The notes below the pieces were generated by a model, which had not been told where the DNA came from, searched no databases, and worked only from the letters and a program-made list of their open reading frames with translations. 52,292 nt of DNA, taken from the IMG/VR virus record IMGVR_UViG_3300026118_000007, positions 1 to 52,292 of that record, one strand, 5' to 3'. Of this stretch, positions 36,532 through 43,212 are shown piece by piece. This stretch comes from a virus. The translations under genes were made by a program, and so were the position numbers. Each line of letters starts with the position of its first letter. Position 1 is the first letter of the stretch.

Positions 36532-37442
36532 TTGTCCTCCAGGACCTTCTGCACGCCCTTGACGTAGTCGGCGATCGGGATGGACCGCTCGCGGTCGACG
36601 ACCTTGAGGGTCTTCATGCCCTCCGTGCTCAGGAACTCGATGAGGCTGACCCACTCCACCTTGCTCGGTGCACGGCTGCCCGTGACGAACCACCACTCGC
36701 CGCTCTTGATGGCCACGTAGTAGTACGTGACACCGCTGTGGAAGTTCTTCTCGAAGGTGAGCACCTGGCCGTCGCCGAAGGTGTCCGTCTGCGGAATGGC
36801 CCGCAGCACTTCGGCTCGAGCCAGCATGCGAGCTGCCTCGCGCTCCAGGAACTCAGGGTCGAGCGAGCTGTTCATGTCGTCCTCCTTGTAGTTGGTGCTG
36901 ACTCCTTCAACACCGTATGCCGTGCAGTAGTGACCGATGGTGTCCCGTGTGATCTTGCCGATTGTCTCGACCTGAACATAGGCGACGTTGGGATCGTGTA
37001 GCGCCTTGGCCGCATCGTACAGATCCGCTCGCATCTGTGCGAGTGCGGCGTACTGTTCGTGCGACATGTACGCAGCACCAATAGGTTTCAAGTTGATCGT
37101 CACCTCCTTGCCTACCAGGTCGTTCGGATCGTCGGACCACTTGCTGGCTTCGATCTTTCGTGGCTGCAGAGAGCCTGGGCGATCCAGGATGTAGAAGTCG
37201 TCACCCCTTTCGGCCATTCGGATGATGTTGTCGATCTGGTCACGCTGGATCATTCCGAACTCCGGGAACTTGCGACACTGCACAACCTCCAGGCGACTGT
37301 CCCACCTGCCGAAGACAACGTCACGGATGAACTTGAGATAGTTCAACCGCGCCTGCTTCGGCGACAGAGGCTTGAAGTCCACGTCTTCGAGATCGCCGTC
37401 TCCCTGACCACTCTCTAGAACGTACGCGTCCCAGTCATTCAT
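36528..37442 (-). CDS. 304-residue early protein, unknown
   Basis: ATG 37442 follows GAAGGGAGGGAAAT and lies 25 bases downstream of tRNA-like element 2; the open frame before it covers that element and is not coding. Recognisable pieces are LNYLKFIRDVVFGRWDSRLE, a helix with DNIIRMAERGDD, and C-terminal strands (SGVTYYYVAIKSGEWWFVTG). It is the largest unknown early protein. No catalytic motif is apparent. Confidence 0.7.
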   Translation of the reverse strand: MNDWDAYVLESGQGDGDLEDVDFKPLSPKQARLNYLKFIRDVVFGRWDSRLEVVQCRKFPEFGMIQRDQIDNIIRMAERGDDFYILDRPGSLQPRKIEASKWSDDPNDLVGKEVTINLKPIGAAYMSHEQYAALAQMRADLYDAAKALHDPNVAYVQVETIGKITRDTIGHYCTAYGVEGVSTNYKEDDMNSSLDPEFLEREAARMLARAEVLRAIPQTDTFGDGQVLTFEKNFHSGVTYYYVAIKSGEWWFVTGSRAPSKVEWVSLIEFLSTEGMKTLKVVDRERSIPIADYVKGVQKVLEDK

Positions 37443-37466
37443 ATTTCCCTCCCTTCTATAGATACG

Positions 37467-37543
37467 AGCTCCTGGGGAGATTCGAACTCCCAACCTCTAC
37501 GCGTCCCTTAGACCTGGCCGAGCCAATCGCAGCGTACAGGAGC
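37467..37543 (-). tRNA. tRNA-like element 2 (abnormal central arms)
   Basis: On the minus strand GCTCCTG (37543-37537) and CAGGAGC (37474-37468) form a perfect 7-bp acceptor, and GGGAG-TTCGAAT-CTCCC a perfect T arm; AGGTT precedes the T arm as in a normal variable loop. Length is 77 nt. A D stem GCTG/CGGC with ATTGG in its loop is possible, but no 5-bp anticodon stem with U33 can be drawn (best TCTA/TAGA with GAC in the loop). It may be a decayed or unusual tRNA. Confidence 0.5.
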
Positions 37544-37572
37544 AGGTGGGCGGCCGAAGCCGCCCCGTACTA

Positions 37573-37758
37573 CTAGTCCTGAATGTTCTCCTTGATGGCC
37601 TGCAGCGTGGTGTCGAGGTTGTGCTCGGCCTCCTTGAGCGTGACCTGCTCACCGTCGAAGGTCTGGTACTCCTGAACGGCGTTCACGATCAGTGCGAACA
37701 GAGCCTCCTTGCCCTCCAGCCCCGTGAACTCCTCAGCGATCCTGGTGATGTTGTCCAT
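37573..37758 (-). CDS. 61-residue acidic protein, unknown
   Basis: MDNITRIAEEFTGLEGKEAL, then IVNAVQEYQTFDGEQVTLKE: a small acidic helical protein of the type encoded in early phage regions. Ribosome site AAGGAGAGTACT precedes ATG 37758, just after the stop at 37769. Confidence 0.6.
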   Translation of the reverse strand: MDNITRIAEEFTGLEGKEALFALIVNAVQEYQTFDGEQVTLKEAEHNLDTTLQAIKENIQD

Positions 37759-37768
37759 AGTACTCTCC

Positions 37769-37900
37769 TTACTCGGCAGCCGTGTGCTGGCCGTTGTTCT
37801 TTCGCCGGCAGATGTACCTGCCGTTGGTGTGGATCAGACCAGTCCTGTCGTCCGGAGTGTGTACAGTCTCGTCACACTGAGAATTCTTACACACGCGCAT
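37769..37900 (-). CDS. 43-residue zinc-binding-like protein
   Basis: ATG 37900 lies 14 bp inside the previous gene. MRVCKNSQCDETVHTPDDRT, then HTNGRYICRRKNNGQHTAAE: three cysteines and histidines (CKNSQC, H, C) make a possible one-zinc finger. No family recognised. Confidence 0.5.
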   Translation of the reverse strand: MRVCKNSQCDETVHTPDDRTGLIHTNGRYICRRKNNGQHTAAE

Positions 37901-38141
37901 GTGCCTTCTCCAGTTCCTTGAGACGATTCCTGAACGTACGCTCGACCAACATCTGGAAGAACTCGTTCGGCTGGTTGACCACCTGGTGGTGGAAGCTGTG
38001 AGCGATACTGATCCTGCCGAAGTTGATGAAGGTACCCGTTTGGGTCTCCTTCCAGAACTCCTCAGCGAGCCGTGACGCACACTGCTCTGCGACGAGGATG
38101 TTGTACTCGACCATCTGTACCTGGAATTCCAGGTTGGTCAC
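37887..38141 (-). CDS. 84-residue helical protein, unknown
   Basis: GTG 38141 follows TAAGGAGGACAAG. It reads MTNLEFQVQMVEYNILVAEQ, then AHSFHHQVVNQPNEFFQMLV and a basic helix (RTFRNRLKELEKAHARV). It is transcribed from promoter P38 just upstream. Confidence 0.6.
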   Translation of the reverse strand: MTNLEFQVQMVEYNILVAEQCASRLAEEFWKETQTGTFINFGRISIAHSFHHQVVNQPNEFFQMLVERTFRNRLKELEKAHARV

Positions 38142-38172
38142 CTTGTCCTCCTTAGCTTTTCGCGCTACATTA

Positions 38173-38202
38173 ATTCTATCGCATGACAGTAGAACCTTTC
38201 AA
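38173..38202 (-). promoter_or_regulatory. Early promoter P38 with TAGCGC leader
   Basis: Minus strand TTGAAA (38202-38197), 18 bases, TAGAAT (38178-38173). The leader (TGTAGCGCGAAAAGCTAAGG) matches that of P35 in the -10 to ribosome-site region. Confidence 0.75.
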
Positions 38203-38230
38203 GGGATCACTTTGCAAAATCTTTTAGCCC

Positions 38231-38359
38231 TTACAGGATACACACCACGATGAACGTGAGCAGTCCACCGACAGCCAGCAGGAACACTATGGCAGCCACG
38301 GCCTCACCGATGCCCGAAGGCGTACCATGCTCGAGTCGAATTAGCTCTTCCTCGTCCAT
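38231..38359 (-). CDS. 42-residue single-helix membrane protein
   Basis: ATG 38359 overlaps the previous stop (TGATG). MDEEELIRLEHGTPSGIGEA, then VAAIVFLLAVGGLLTFIVVC and IL: an acidic N-terminus and one C-terminal helix, expected to be tail-anchored with the N-terminus in the cytoplasm. Unknown role. Confidence 0.65.
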   Translation of the reverse strand: MDEEELIRLEHGTPSGIGEAVAAIVFLLAVGGLLTFIVVCIL

Positions 38360-38907
38360 CAGAGGATCTTGCAGTTCGGTTCGAACAGGTGCTGGTGCTT
38401 CTTCGGGATCGCAGACTGCATCCACAGGTTCCTTGTACGGATGATGGGCTGCTCGGTCTCCGGGTCGATGTCGAAGATCGACACGTTCGCCTTCAGCTTC
38501 TCCCAGTCCTTGCCGAAGTATCGAATGCGGAACTGACTCCCACCGAACCCTGCTGGACTGTTCGCACCATCGGGGTGAACGCGATAGTGCTTGTAGTCGG
38601 AGGTGATCAGAGCGTTCGACTGATCCTTGAGCTGTTCCATCCAGTACTCGTCGCCCGAGTCGTCGAACGGTCCCTCGATTCGAACCTTCGTTCCGTCCGA
38701 GGCGACGATGTACAGCTCCTGCTCCCGAAGCTCCTCGTCCACGTAGAACTTCGTATGGCTGTAGACCCACTTCTTCTGTCCGTCGTACAGGGCAGGCGAT
38801 CGCGTCGAGAACCGGTAGCCGTCCTTCTGGCCGATCTCGTCGATCTTGGCCAGCACCTTCAACCATCCAGGATGAGGTTCCTGGTTCAGCACGTCCATAA
38901 AGCTCAT
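38359..38907 (-). CDS. 182-residue soluble early protein, unknown
   Basis: MSFMDVLNQEPHPGWLKVLA, then FSTRSPALYDGQKKWVYSHT and NALITSDYKHYRVHPDGANS. It is a mixed alpha/beta protein without a recognised motif. ATG 38907 overlaps the HTH-like gene stop (ATGA), and its stop overlaps the membrane gene. Confidence 0.65.
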   Translation of the reverse strand: MSFMDVLNQEPHPGWLKVLAKIDEIGQKDGYRFSTRSPALYDGQKKWVYSHTKFYVDEELREQELYIVASDGTKVRIEGPFDDSGDEYWMEQLKDQSNALITSDYKHYRVHPDGANSPAGFGGSQFRIRYFGKDWEKLKANVSIFDIDPETEQPIIRTRNLWMQSAIPKKHQHLFEPNCKIL

Positions 38908-39179
38908 CGATCCAACTCCTCGTAGTGCGACAGGTCGTTCGCTGCCGACATGTACACCTTGGCCATCATCAGGCTCTGGAGAGTCCAGAAGTGCTGGATG
39001 CGAGGACTGTTCTCCTGTGCCTCGTCAGCCAGGTCCGAAGCGGTCACGCCGGCCTCGTGCATCGCAGCGATCCGAAGATCATTGCCAATCTCCCGAAGCC
39101 TTGCCAAGTGATCTGCTTCCGGGTTCATCACCACATCGTTCAGGAGCTCACCCAGGTGCTTCAGCTTGGTCTTCTCCAT
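38904..39179 (-). CDS. 91-residue HTH-like protein
   Basis: MEKTKLKHLGELLNDVVMNP, then RLREIGNDLRIAAMHEAGVT and ASDLADEAQENSPRIQHFWT, which suggest a helix-turn-helix like those of small phage regulators. GAAGGAGGGTCAA is the ribosome site for ATG 39179. A hairpin-forming repeat lies 44 bases upstream (39223-39249). Confidence 0.6.
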   Translation of the reverse strand: MEKTKLKHLGELLNDVVMNPEADHLARLREIGNDLRIAAMHEAGVTASDLADEAQENSPRIQHFWTLQSLMMAKVYMSAANDLSHYEELDR

Positions 39180-39222
39180 TTGACCCTCCTTCGCTCAACC
39201 GTTCCGGTGAGCCTTTACGGTC

Positions 39223-39249
39223 TCATCAGGCCCAGCATCACTGGACGAC
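39223..39249. repeat. 27-bp hairpin repeat, copy 1
   Basis: TCATCAGGCCCAGCATCACTGGACGAC-type sequence matches 40011-40037 in 22 of 27 bases. The centre pairs as CCAG/CTGG here and CCAC/GTGG in copy 2, a compensating base-pair change. The gap 39180-39281 around it holds no gene. Confidence 0.6.
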
Positions 39250-39281
39250 CCTCCCCACTTGCGGTGGTTCGGGTTTCGACC

Positions 39282-39473
39282 TTACCTCTTGCGTGGTTGT
39301 GCACCCTTCGGACGCATCTGCACACCTTCGCGGAACAGTGCTCCATACACACTGCCGTACGCACGACCAAGTTTCGCCATGATTTCCCGAATGGTCATGC
39401 CACTCTCGTACATCGAAGCCATCCGAAGACTCTCACCCCTCGAGATCTTCCGCCTCACAGGATCACCTGCCAC
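39282..39473 (-). CDS. 63-residue HTH protein
   Basis: SRGESLRMASMYESGMTIRE, then IMAKLGRAYGSVYGALFREG: a resolvase/transposase-type helix-turn-helix with a basic C-terminus (MRPKGAQPRKR). No catalytic domain follows, so it is a stand-alone DNA-binding protein, likely a regulator. ATG 39473 lies 19 bp inside the upstream gene. Confidence 0.65.
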   Translation of the reverse strand: MAGDPVRRKISRGESLRMASMYESGMTIREIMAKLGRAYGSVYGALFREGVQMRPKGAQPRKR

Positions 39474-39808
39474 AGGGGCTTCTCTTGCTCGTTGGCAATG
39501 GCTGCAATCTCCATGAAGTCCTCATCGGCCAAACGCGACAGGTGGAAGTAGGAGTGCCAGATCCACCACCACTTGCCCTCCGCGTCCTGGAAGGTGATGT
39601 TCCGTCTGGCCAGGTACTCCTCGTCGTTTCCAGCGTCCTCGACGATGTGCCAGGTTTCTGCGTGCGTAGCGTACTGCCTGGTAAAGTGATATTCCTCCCT
39701 GTTACCGAGGAATGCCTTCGGCGGCCTCACAGACACCACACGCCCGTGACTTCCTGTCCTTTGATCTTTCAGGCCTTCGTGCTCGATCGGATCGTACTCC
39801 TCGGTCAT
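39455..39808 (-). CDS. 117-residue protein, unknown
   Basis: ATG 39808 overlaps the previous stop (ATGA). MTEEYDPIEHEGLKDQRTGS, then REEYHFTRQYATHAETWHIV and GKWWWIWHSYFHLSRLADED. The Trp/His-rich centre suggests a beta fold. No family recognised. Confidence 0.6.
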   Translation of the reverse strand: MTEEYDPIEHEGLKDQRTGSHGRVVSVRPPKAFLGNREEYHFTRQYATHAETWHIVEDAGNDEEYLARRNITFQDAEGKWWWIWHSYFHLSRLADEDFMEIAAIANEQEKPLWQVIL

Positions 39809-39996
39809 CGCGTTCTCTTCCACTCGATGCTGTCCAGCTGCTTCGCGTCCTCCTTGGTGAGGTTTTCGGCTAGGCACGCTGCGATGAGAACGTACTGCTC
39901 GTACGACATCTTGGCAGTAACCTCCCCGTTCACGTATTCCTCGATCTCGGCAGCTCGCCGCTCCGAGATCTCATCTCCATAGTCGTCGTCCGGCAT
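39805..39996 (-). CDS. 63-residue acidic protein, unknown
   Basis: ATG 39996 follows CTCTGGAGGTAAT. MPDDDYGDEISERRAAEIEE, then SYEQYVLIAACLAENLTKED: a small acidic helical protein. Hairpin repeat copy 2 lies directly before its ribosome site. Confidence 0.6.
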   Translation of the reverse strand: MPDDDYGDEISERRAAEIEEYVNGEVTAKMSYEQYVLIAACLAENLTKEDAKQLDSIEWKRTR

Positions 39997-40010
39997 ATTA
40001 CCTCCAGAGC

Positions 40011-40037
40011 TCGTCAGGCCCACTGTCAGTGGACGAC
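40011..40037. repeat. 27-bp hairpin repeat, copy 2
   Basis: Matches 39223-39249 in 22 of 27 bases. The centre CCACTG-T-CAGTGG is a 6-bp palindrome. It lies at the mRNA leader of the gene at 39996. The rest of the 40024-40071 gap is empty. Confidence 0.6.
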
Positions 40038-40071
40038 AGCCGACCCCTTTCGAAGTCGAACTGTTTCGCTC

Positions 40072-40269
40072 TCAGGTTCCCAAGTGCTTGCTCAGGGGTA
40101 CGTCGTCCCTACGCTTCTGCTCGGCAATCGAGGCGGAAAGCATCCTCCCCCAAGCTTCCCTGACCTGCCCAGTCGTCTGCCTGCACTTGGCCGTGTTCCT
40201 GTCGATCTCCTTGTTCAACTCCTTGTCGGTCAAGGTCCTGCACCACTCGCGGTACTTCTCGTAGCTCAC
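40072..40269 (-). CDS. 65-residue basic protein, unknown
   Basis: GTG 40269 overlaps the previous stop as GTGA (a GTG two codons earlier is the alternative). SYEKYREWCRTLTDKELNKE, then NTAKCRQTTGQVREAWGRML: a charged helical protein with two cysteines. Confidence 0.55.
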   Translation of the reverse strand: MSYEKYREWCRTLTDKELNKEIDRNTAKCRQTTGQVREAWGRMLSASIAEQKRRDDVPLSKHLGT

Positions 40270-40529
40270 CGGCACATTTTCCCCTCATGTGAGGAGGCAT
40301 CGCAGTCCTCGTCGCACTCCTCGTCTGCGAACATCTCGTCCCAAGCCGCCTGGCACGTCCCGGTCAGCAGAATTTCTCGTTCTCCTGCAGGAAGCAGAGG
40401 CAACGCATCTTGGACGAACGGAATCTTCCCCTCCGTCCACATCTTGTAACCGGCGACCATCTCAGCTGGGATCTCCACCTCGTGCTGAACGTTGTGCGCC
40501 AGACACGCGTGCTTGGCTGTGACCTTCAT
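40266..40529 (-). CDS. 87-residue protein with C-terminal CDEDC, unknown
   Basis: ATG 40529 gives MKVTAKHACLAHNVQHEVEI, then EREILLTGTCQAAWDEMFAD and DEECDEDCDASSHEGKMCR. The first part has a C/H pair and the end is cysteine- and acid-rich, both possible metal sites. No family recognised. Confidence 0.55.
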   Translation of the reverse strand: MKVTAKHACLAHNVQHEVEIPAEMVAGYKMWTEGKIPFVQDALPLLPAGEREILLTGTCQAAWDEMFADEECDEDCDASSHEGKMCR

Positions 40530-40610
40530 CTGTGTCCTCTCCAGTGCTTGTGATGTCTCCACCATTGACCGCAACCACACCGGGTGCAGTCTGAACATAG
40601 GCAGTAGCGC

Positions 40611-40871
40611 TTACGCGCCCGCTTCGAAGTTCTCATCTTCCACCATCACCTGTAGGTCTTCCCACTTGCAGGGGCACTCCTTGCCCATGTACGAAGCGTT
40701 CTCCTTGGTGACCTCCACGTCGCGTGCAAGTCCCAAGTAGTGCAACGAACGGTAAATCGGGTGCTTCGTCGACCACCGTAGGTCTGGGTGGTTCTTACAG
40801 GTCATGGTGAAGAGCCCACCAATGTCGTTCCAAGAGGGCCACTTGAACTCATTTACCGGTACGAGCTTCAT
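40611..40871 (-). CDS. 86-residue cysteine-containing protein, unknown
   Basis: ATG 40871 overlaps the previous stop (ATGA). MKLVPVNEFKWPSWNDIGGL, then MTCKNHPDLRWSTKHPIYRS and MGKECPCKWEDLQVMVEDEN. CKNH and CPC could bind zinc; similar small proteins are common in actinophage early regions. Confidence 0.6.
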   Translation of the reverse strand: MKLVPVNEFKWPSWNDIGGLFTMTCKNHPDLRWSTKHPIYRSLHYLGLARDVEVTKENASYMGKECPCKWEDLQVMVEDENFEAGA

Positions 40872-41047
40872 ACCTTGGCCTCCAACCTCTCCCATTCCTG
40901 GGCCAGCATGGCACCCAACTCCTCCAGGTACTCTACCTTTCGCATCTTACCGTTTCGGTAGTCCGTCGAGAGCTTCTCGACCAATACAGGGAAGGTCTCC
41001 TTTCCGCCAGCAGCCAACAGTTCCTCGATGTAGTCCATGGATGGCAT
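40868..41047 (-). CDS. 59-residue helical protein, unknown
   Basis: ATG 41047 follows AAAGGAGCAAGAGGACTA. MPSMDYIEELLAAGGKETFP, then LSTDYRNGKMRKVEYLEELG: short, charged, helical. The GTGTGGAG half-element and a hairpin terminator lie upstream. Confidence 0.6.
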   Translation of the reverse strand: MPSMDYIEELLAAGGKETFPVLVEKLSTDYRNGKMRKVEYLEELGAMLAQEWERLEAKV

Positions 41048-41099
41048 TAGTCCTCTTGCTCCTTTGCTATGTGTAACCAGGTAAGAAGCGGACATCAAA

Positions 41100-41157
41100 G
41101 GCACAAAACTCCACACGGCCGAGGTCTCCTCTTCAGAGGAGACACCAGTTTTGTGCC
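41100..41157 (-). terminator. Nested hairpin terminator carrying GTGTGGAG copy I
   Basis: Outer arms GGCACAAAACT (41100-41110) and AGTTTTGTGCC (41147-41157) enclose an inner perfect hairpin GTCTCCTC-TTCA-GAGGAGAC (41124-41143). On the minus strand it follows the gene ending at 41172. CTCCACAC at 41109-41116 (minus GTGTGGAG) sits at the edge of the outer arm; no GTTTAACA is found at 31 bases. Confidence 0.65.
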
Positions 41158-41171
41158 AATGAAACCCGTTC

Positions 41172-41411
41172 CTACAGGTGGTACTGCTTCCATCCGAAAG
41201 CTTCGAACGGCGTCGGATCCTTCCTCACCGGATCGTCGTCCTCCACGTGAAGGTAGTCGACCAGCGCCGGATAGGCCTCGACTTCCAGTCCCATCGCTCC
41301 AAGGAGCTGCCCAGCCAGTGTCGGAAGGTCAGCCTTGCTCAGCGCCACCAGGAACTCACCGTTGTCCAGCAGTTCGAAGTGACCCTTCTCAGCGTTCCAG
41401 ACCAGTGTCAT
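41172..41411 (-). CDS. 79-residue acidic protein, unknown
   Basis: ATG 41411 overlaps the upstream micro-gene stop (ATGA). MTLVWNAEKGHFELLDNGEF, then SKADLPTLAGQLLGAMGLEV and LHVEDDDPVRKDP. No family recognised. Confidence 0.6.
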   Translation of the reverse strand: MTLVWNAEKGHFELLDNGEFLVALSKADLPTLAGQLLGAMGLEVEAYPALVDYLHVEDDDPVRKDPTPFEAFGWKQYHL

Positions 41412-41572
41412 CGTTCCAACCTCTCTGCTGCGTCCTTCAGGATCTTCTCGGCATCGACCTCGGCGAAGATGCCCTGCCACTTCTTCCGTTCCTCCTGGTA
41501 CTCCTCGAGCGACAGCTTCTGCCCTTCGCCACAGTCGAGGTAGTTCAGGTACAGCTTCTCGATCTCGGTCAT
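41408..41572 (-). CDS. 54-residue charged helical protein, unknown
   Basis: ATG 41572 and TGA 41408-41410 each overlap a neighbour in ATGA. MTEIEKLYLNYLDCGEGQKL, then LEEYQEERKKWQGIFAEVDA: two charged helices. The double coupling supports it. Confidence 0.65.
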   Translation of the reverse strand: MTEIEKLYLNYLDCGEGQKLSLEEYQEERKKWQGIFAEVDAEKILKDAAERLER

Positions 41573-41949
41573 CGTCCGAACGCCTTTCGTCCTTGTGCAT
41601 CGGAAACCACACCTTGCGGCTCCCGGACTACCGTTGTTACGTAGGAACCCTGTGTTGTGTTCGCGTTCCTAGCTGACCTGAGGAGGCCGATCTCCTCTTT
41701 CCTAGTCTTGCAACCAGTCCCTTCGGCCTCGATCATCCGAAGCTCCGAAGCCATCCTACTCCGGCTCCCTCCAGGTACACCTCGAAGGTTCCGCTCGAAC
41801 GTGTTCTGCATCTTGTAACCCAGTGGTTTGCTCTTCTTTTTGGCCGGTACTTCCTTGTTACCTCTGCGGACCACAGCGTCCGTCGAACGCAACCTACGGA
41901 GCTGTAGTTCGCGAATTTTGTCCTCGAGTGCTTTGTTTTGCTTCGGCAC
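41569..41949 (-). CDS. 126-residue basic protein with N-terminal coiled coil
   Basis: MPKQNKALEDKIRELQLRRL starts a coiled coil, followed by a Lys/Arg-rich region (GNKEVPAKKKSKPLGYKMQN) and TTVVREPQGVVSDAQGRKAF. The positive charge suggests nucleic acid binding. Ribosome site CTACGGAGCGAGAC is weak. The promoter candidate lies at 41996-42026. Confidence 0.6.
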   Translation of the reverse strand: MPKQNKALEDKIRELQLRRLRSTDAVVRRGNKEVPAKKKSKPLGYKMQNTFERNLRGVPGGSRSRMASELRMIEAEGTGCKTRKEEIGLLRSARNANTTQGSYVTTVVREPQGVVSDAQGRKAFGR

Positions 41950-41995
41950 GTCTCGCTCCGTAGGTTAGGAGTTTTTGTTTTGAGGTTTTCTTTTT

Positions 41996-42026
41996 ATTTT
42001 ACAGGGAACCTCGTAGACCTTTGCAA
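41996..42026 (-). promoter_or_regulatory. Possible early promoter P42
   Basis: Minus strand TTGCAA (42026-42021), then 19 bases and TAAAAT (42001-41996), or 17 bases and TGTAAA. The long A/T-rich leader (41950-41995) runs to the 41949 gene. The match is moderate. Confidence 0.45.
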
Positions 42027-42029
42027 GGA

Positions 42030-42191
42030 CTACTTTTGATGCTCTTCGAACGCTGTGAGGATCTTGGCGACCTTCGCGTTCACGTACGTCTTGCCCCGGG
42101 ACGCTTTGGGGTTAATGTTCGGTGCGTCGAGGACGATCTCGGCTACAATGTTCTTTAGGTCCTCGATTAGTGCTACTCGCTTCCGATCCAT
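42030..42191 (-). CDS. 53-residue protein, unknown
   Basis: ATG 42191 overlaps the previous stop (TGATG) and the frame ends TAG at 42030-42032. MDRKRVALIEDLKNIVAEIV, then INPKASRGKTYVNAKVAKIL. It is a small basic helical protein. Confidence 0.6.
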   Translation of the reverse strand: MDRKRVALIEDLKNIVAEIVLDAPNINPKASRGKTYVNAKVAKILTAFEEHQK

Positions 42192-42565
42192 CAGTAGCTA
42201 CCCCGTGCGACCAGCTGACCCGTACGCCGTTCCTTGCTTGTGGTCATTACTAGTACACGCTTCTCCGGACGTCCCTGTCGACGCTCTGTGTCCTCGGGGT
42301 AGTTGTAGTCCGCGTTCCGAAGGAGCTCCAACACCTGGTTCCAGGTGAGCTGGAACCTCTCACACGAAACCTGCCCGTCGGACGCGATTTGTGTGATCGC
42401 CGTGTTCGCAGGAGCATCGGGCATTGCGAACCTCCAGTGCCGGTCAGGGGCCAAGACCTCAGCATCCTTATACCAAGTCTCGACCGACCAGGCAGGCATT
42501 TCGACCTTGAACGTTAGTCCAGGGCGGGACGAATCAGCCGTGGTGACGATGACGAATGTGTGCAC
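42191..42565 (-). CDS. 124-residue protein at the start of the early operon, unknown
   Basis: GTG 42565 follows AGAGAGGAGAAAAG. It starts MHTFVIVTTADSSRPGLTFK, then MPAWSVETWYKDAEVLAPDR and FQLTWNQVLELLRNADYNYP. It is the first gene left of the origin-like region. No family recognised. Confidence 0.6.
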   Translation of the reverse strand: MHTFVIVTTADSSRPGLTFKVEMPAWSVETWYKDAEVLAPDRHWRFAMPDAPANTAITQIASDGQVSCERFQLTWNQVLELLRNADYNYPEDTERRQGRPEKRVLVMTTSKERRTGQLVARGSY

Positions 42566-43066
42566 CTTTTCTCCTCTCTTAACCTAGTTCTATTTTACTA
42601 CGAAACCAAGATCGACTCACGTTAGAATCGTTTGACTTTCAAGGTGATTCCTAACGATTCTAATGGAGCCATAGGGGTGGCACTTACGATTCTAATGTAC
42701 CCCAGTGAGTTATAGGTCGCTATTGCGTGTAACTGGAATTCGGCCATTATAACTCACTGCAGAACACCGACTCGGAAAATCCCCCGAAACCCTCCCTAAA
42801 CCAGGCCAAAAGCAGCGTCGTTCTCTAACTAAATGTCCGACATACAGTTCGCGAACTCTATATGGGTCTTATTATTTCTATGCTATATATAACTAGGTTA
42901 GAAGAGAGATGATGTTACATGGCAGGTTCGTTCCCCTTTTTCCTATCCTGATTCCCGTTTCGTGTTTTTATTCCACTTGACCGAGTGTTTTTCCTAACTA
43001 AGCCACAATTGTGATTTTAGTATCACGTGATCTTAATCTTGTAAACGTGTACTTTAGGAGACCCGC
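42566..43066. other. AT-rich repeat region, candidate replication origin
   Basis: No gene is seen in these 500 bases. Three copies of ACGATTCTAA(C/T)G lie at 42619-42632 (minus), 42654-42666 and 42686-42698. GTGAGTTATA (42705-42714) and TATAACTCAC (42748-42757) form a perfect 10-bp inverted repeat. Palindromes AGTTCGCGAACT (42846-42857), CACAATTGTG (43004-43013) and ATCACGTGAT (43022-43031) follow, with a very AT-rich run at 42858-42895. GGTTAGAAGAGAGATG (42896-42911) resembles the inverted repeat at 14365. This is the expected make-up of an iteron-type origin; no function is proven. Confidence 0.55.
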
Positions 43067-43068
43067 CC

Positions 43069-43111
43069 GTGTGGAGTTTTGCTTCGGAGGGGCCCCGGGT
43101 TCGGAACCCCT
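43069..43111. repeat. GTGTGGAG copy J followed by a GC-rich hairpin
   Basis: GCCCGTGTGGAGTTTTG (43065 onwards) precedes CGGAGGGGCCCC...CCCCTTCCG, a stem of about 8 bp with one bulge (43085-43115). The hairpin lies directly downstream of the micro-gene that ends at 43117 and could terminate it on the minus strand. Confidence 0.55.
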
Positions 43112-43116
43112 TCCGA

Positions 43117-43212
43117 CTAACCCCACTTCATAGCAGTGAGTACCACCATCAACAGGTACGCCGGGCCCAACTTCCCGACCCCCCAGATGAAGAGGTCGAA
43201 CAGATCCTTCAC
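43117..43212 (-). CDS. 31-residue membrane micro-protein
   Basis: GTG 43212 overlaps the previous micro-gene stop (GTGA); TAG at 43117-43119. VKDLFDLFIWGVGKLGPAYL, then LMVVLTAMKWG: an amphipathic start and a helix. It is the third of three micro-genes in a row. Confidence 0.55.
   Translation of the reverse strand: MKDLFDLFIWGVGKLGPAYLLMVVLTAMKWG

Noticed and set aside
39733-39750. CACCACACGCCCG inside the 39455 gene as a further element
   Set aside because: Only a partial first block within coding DNA; no second block.
42911-42985. Possible 23-residue leader peptide starting at the tandem ATGs near 42908
   Set aside because: Hydrophobic but no attenuator or downstream gene on that strand; AT-rich DNA gives such frames by chance.
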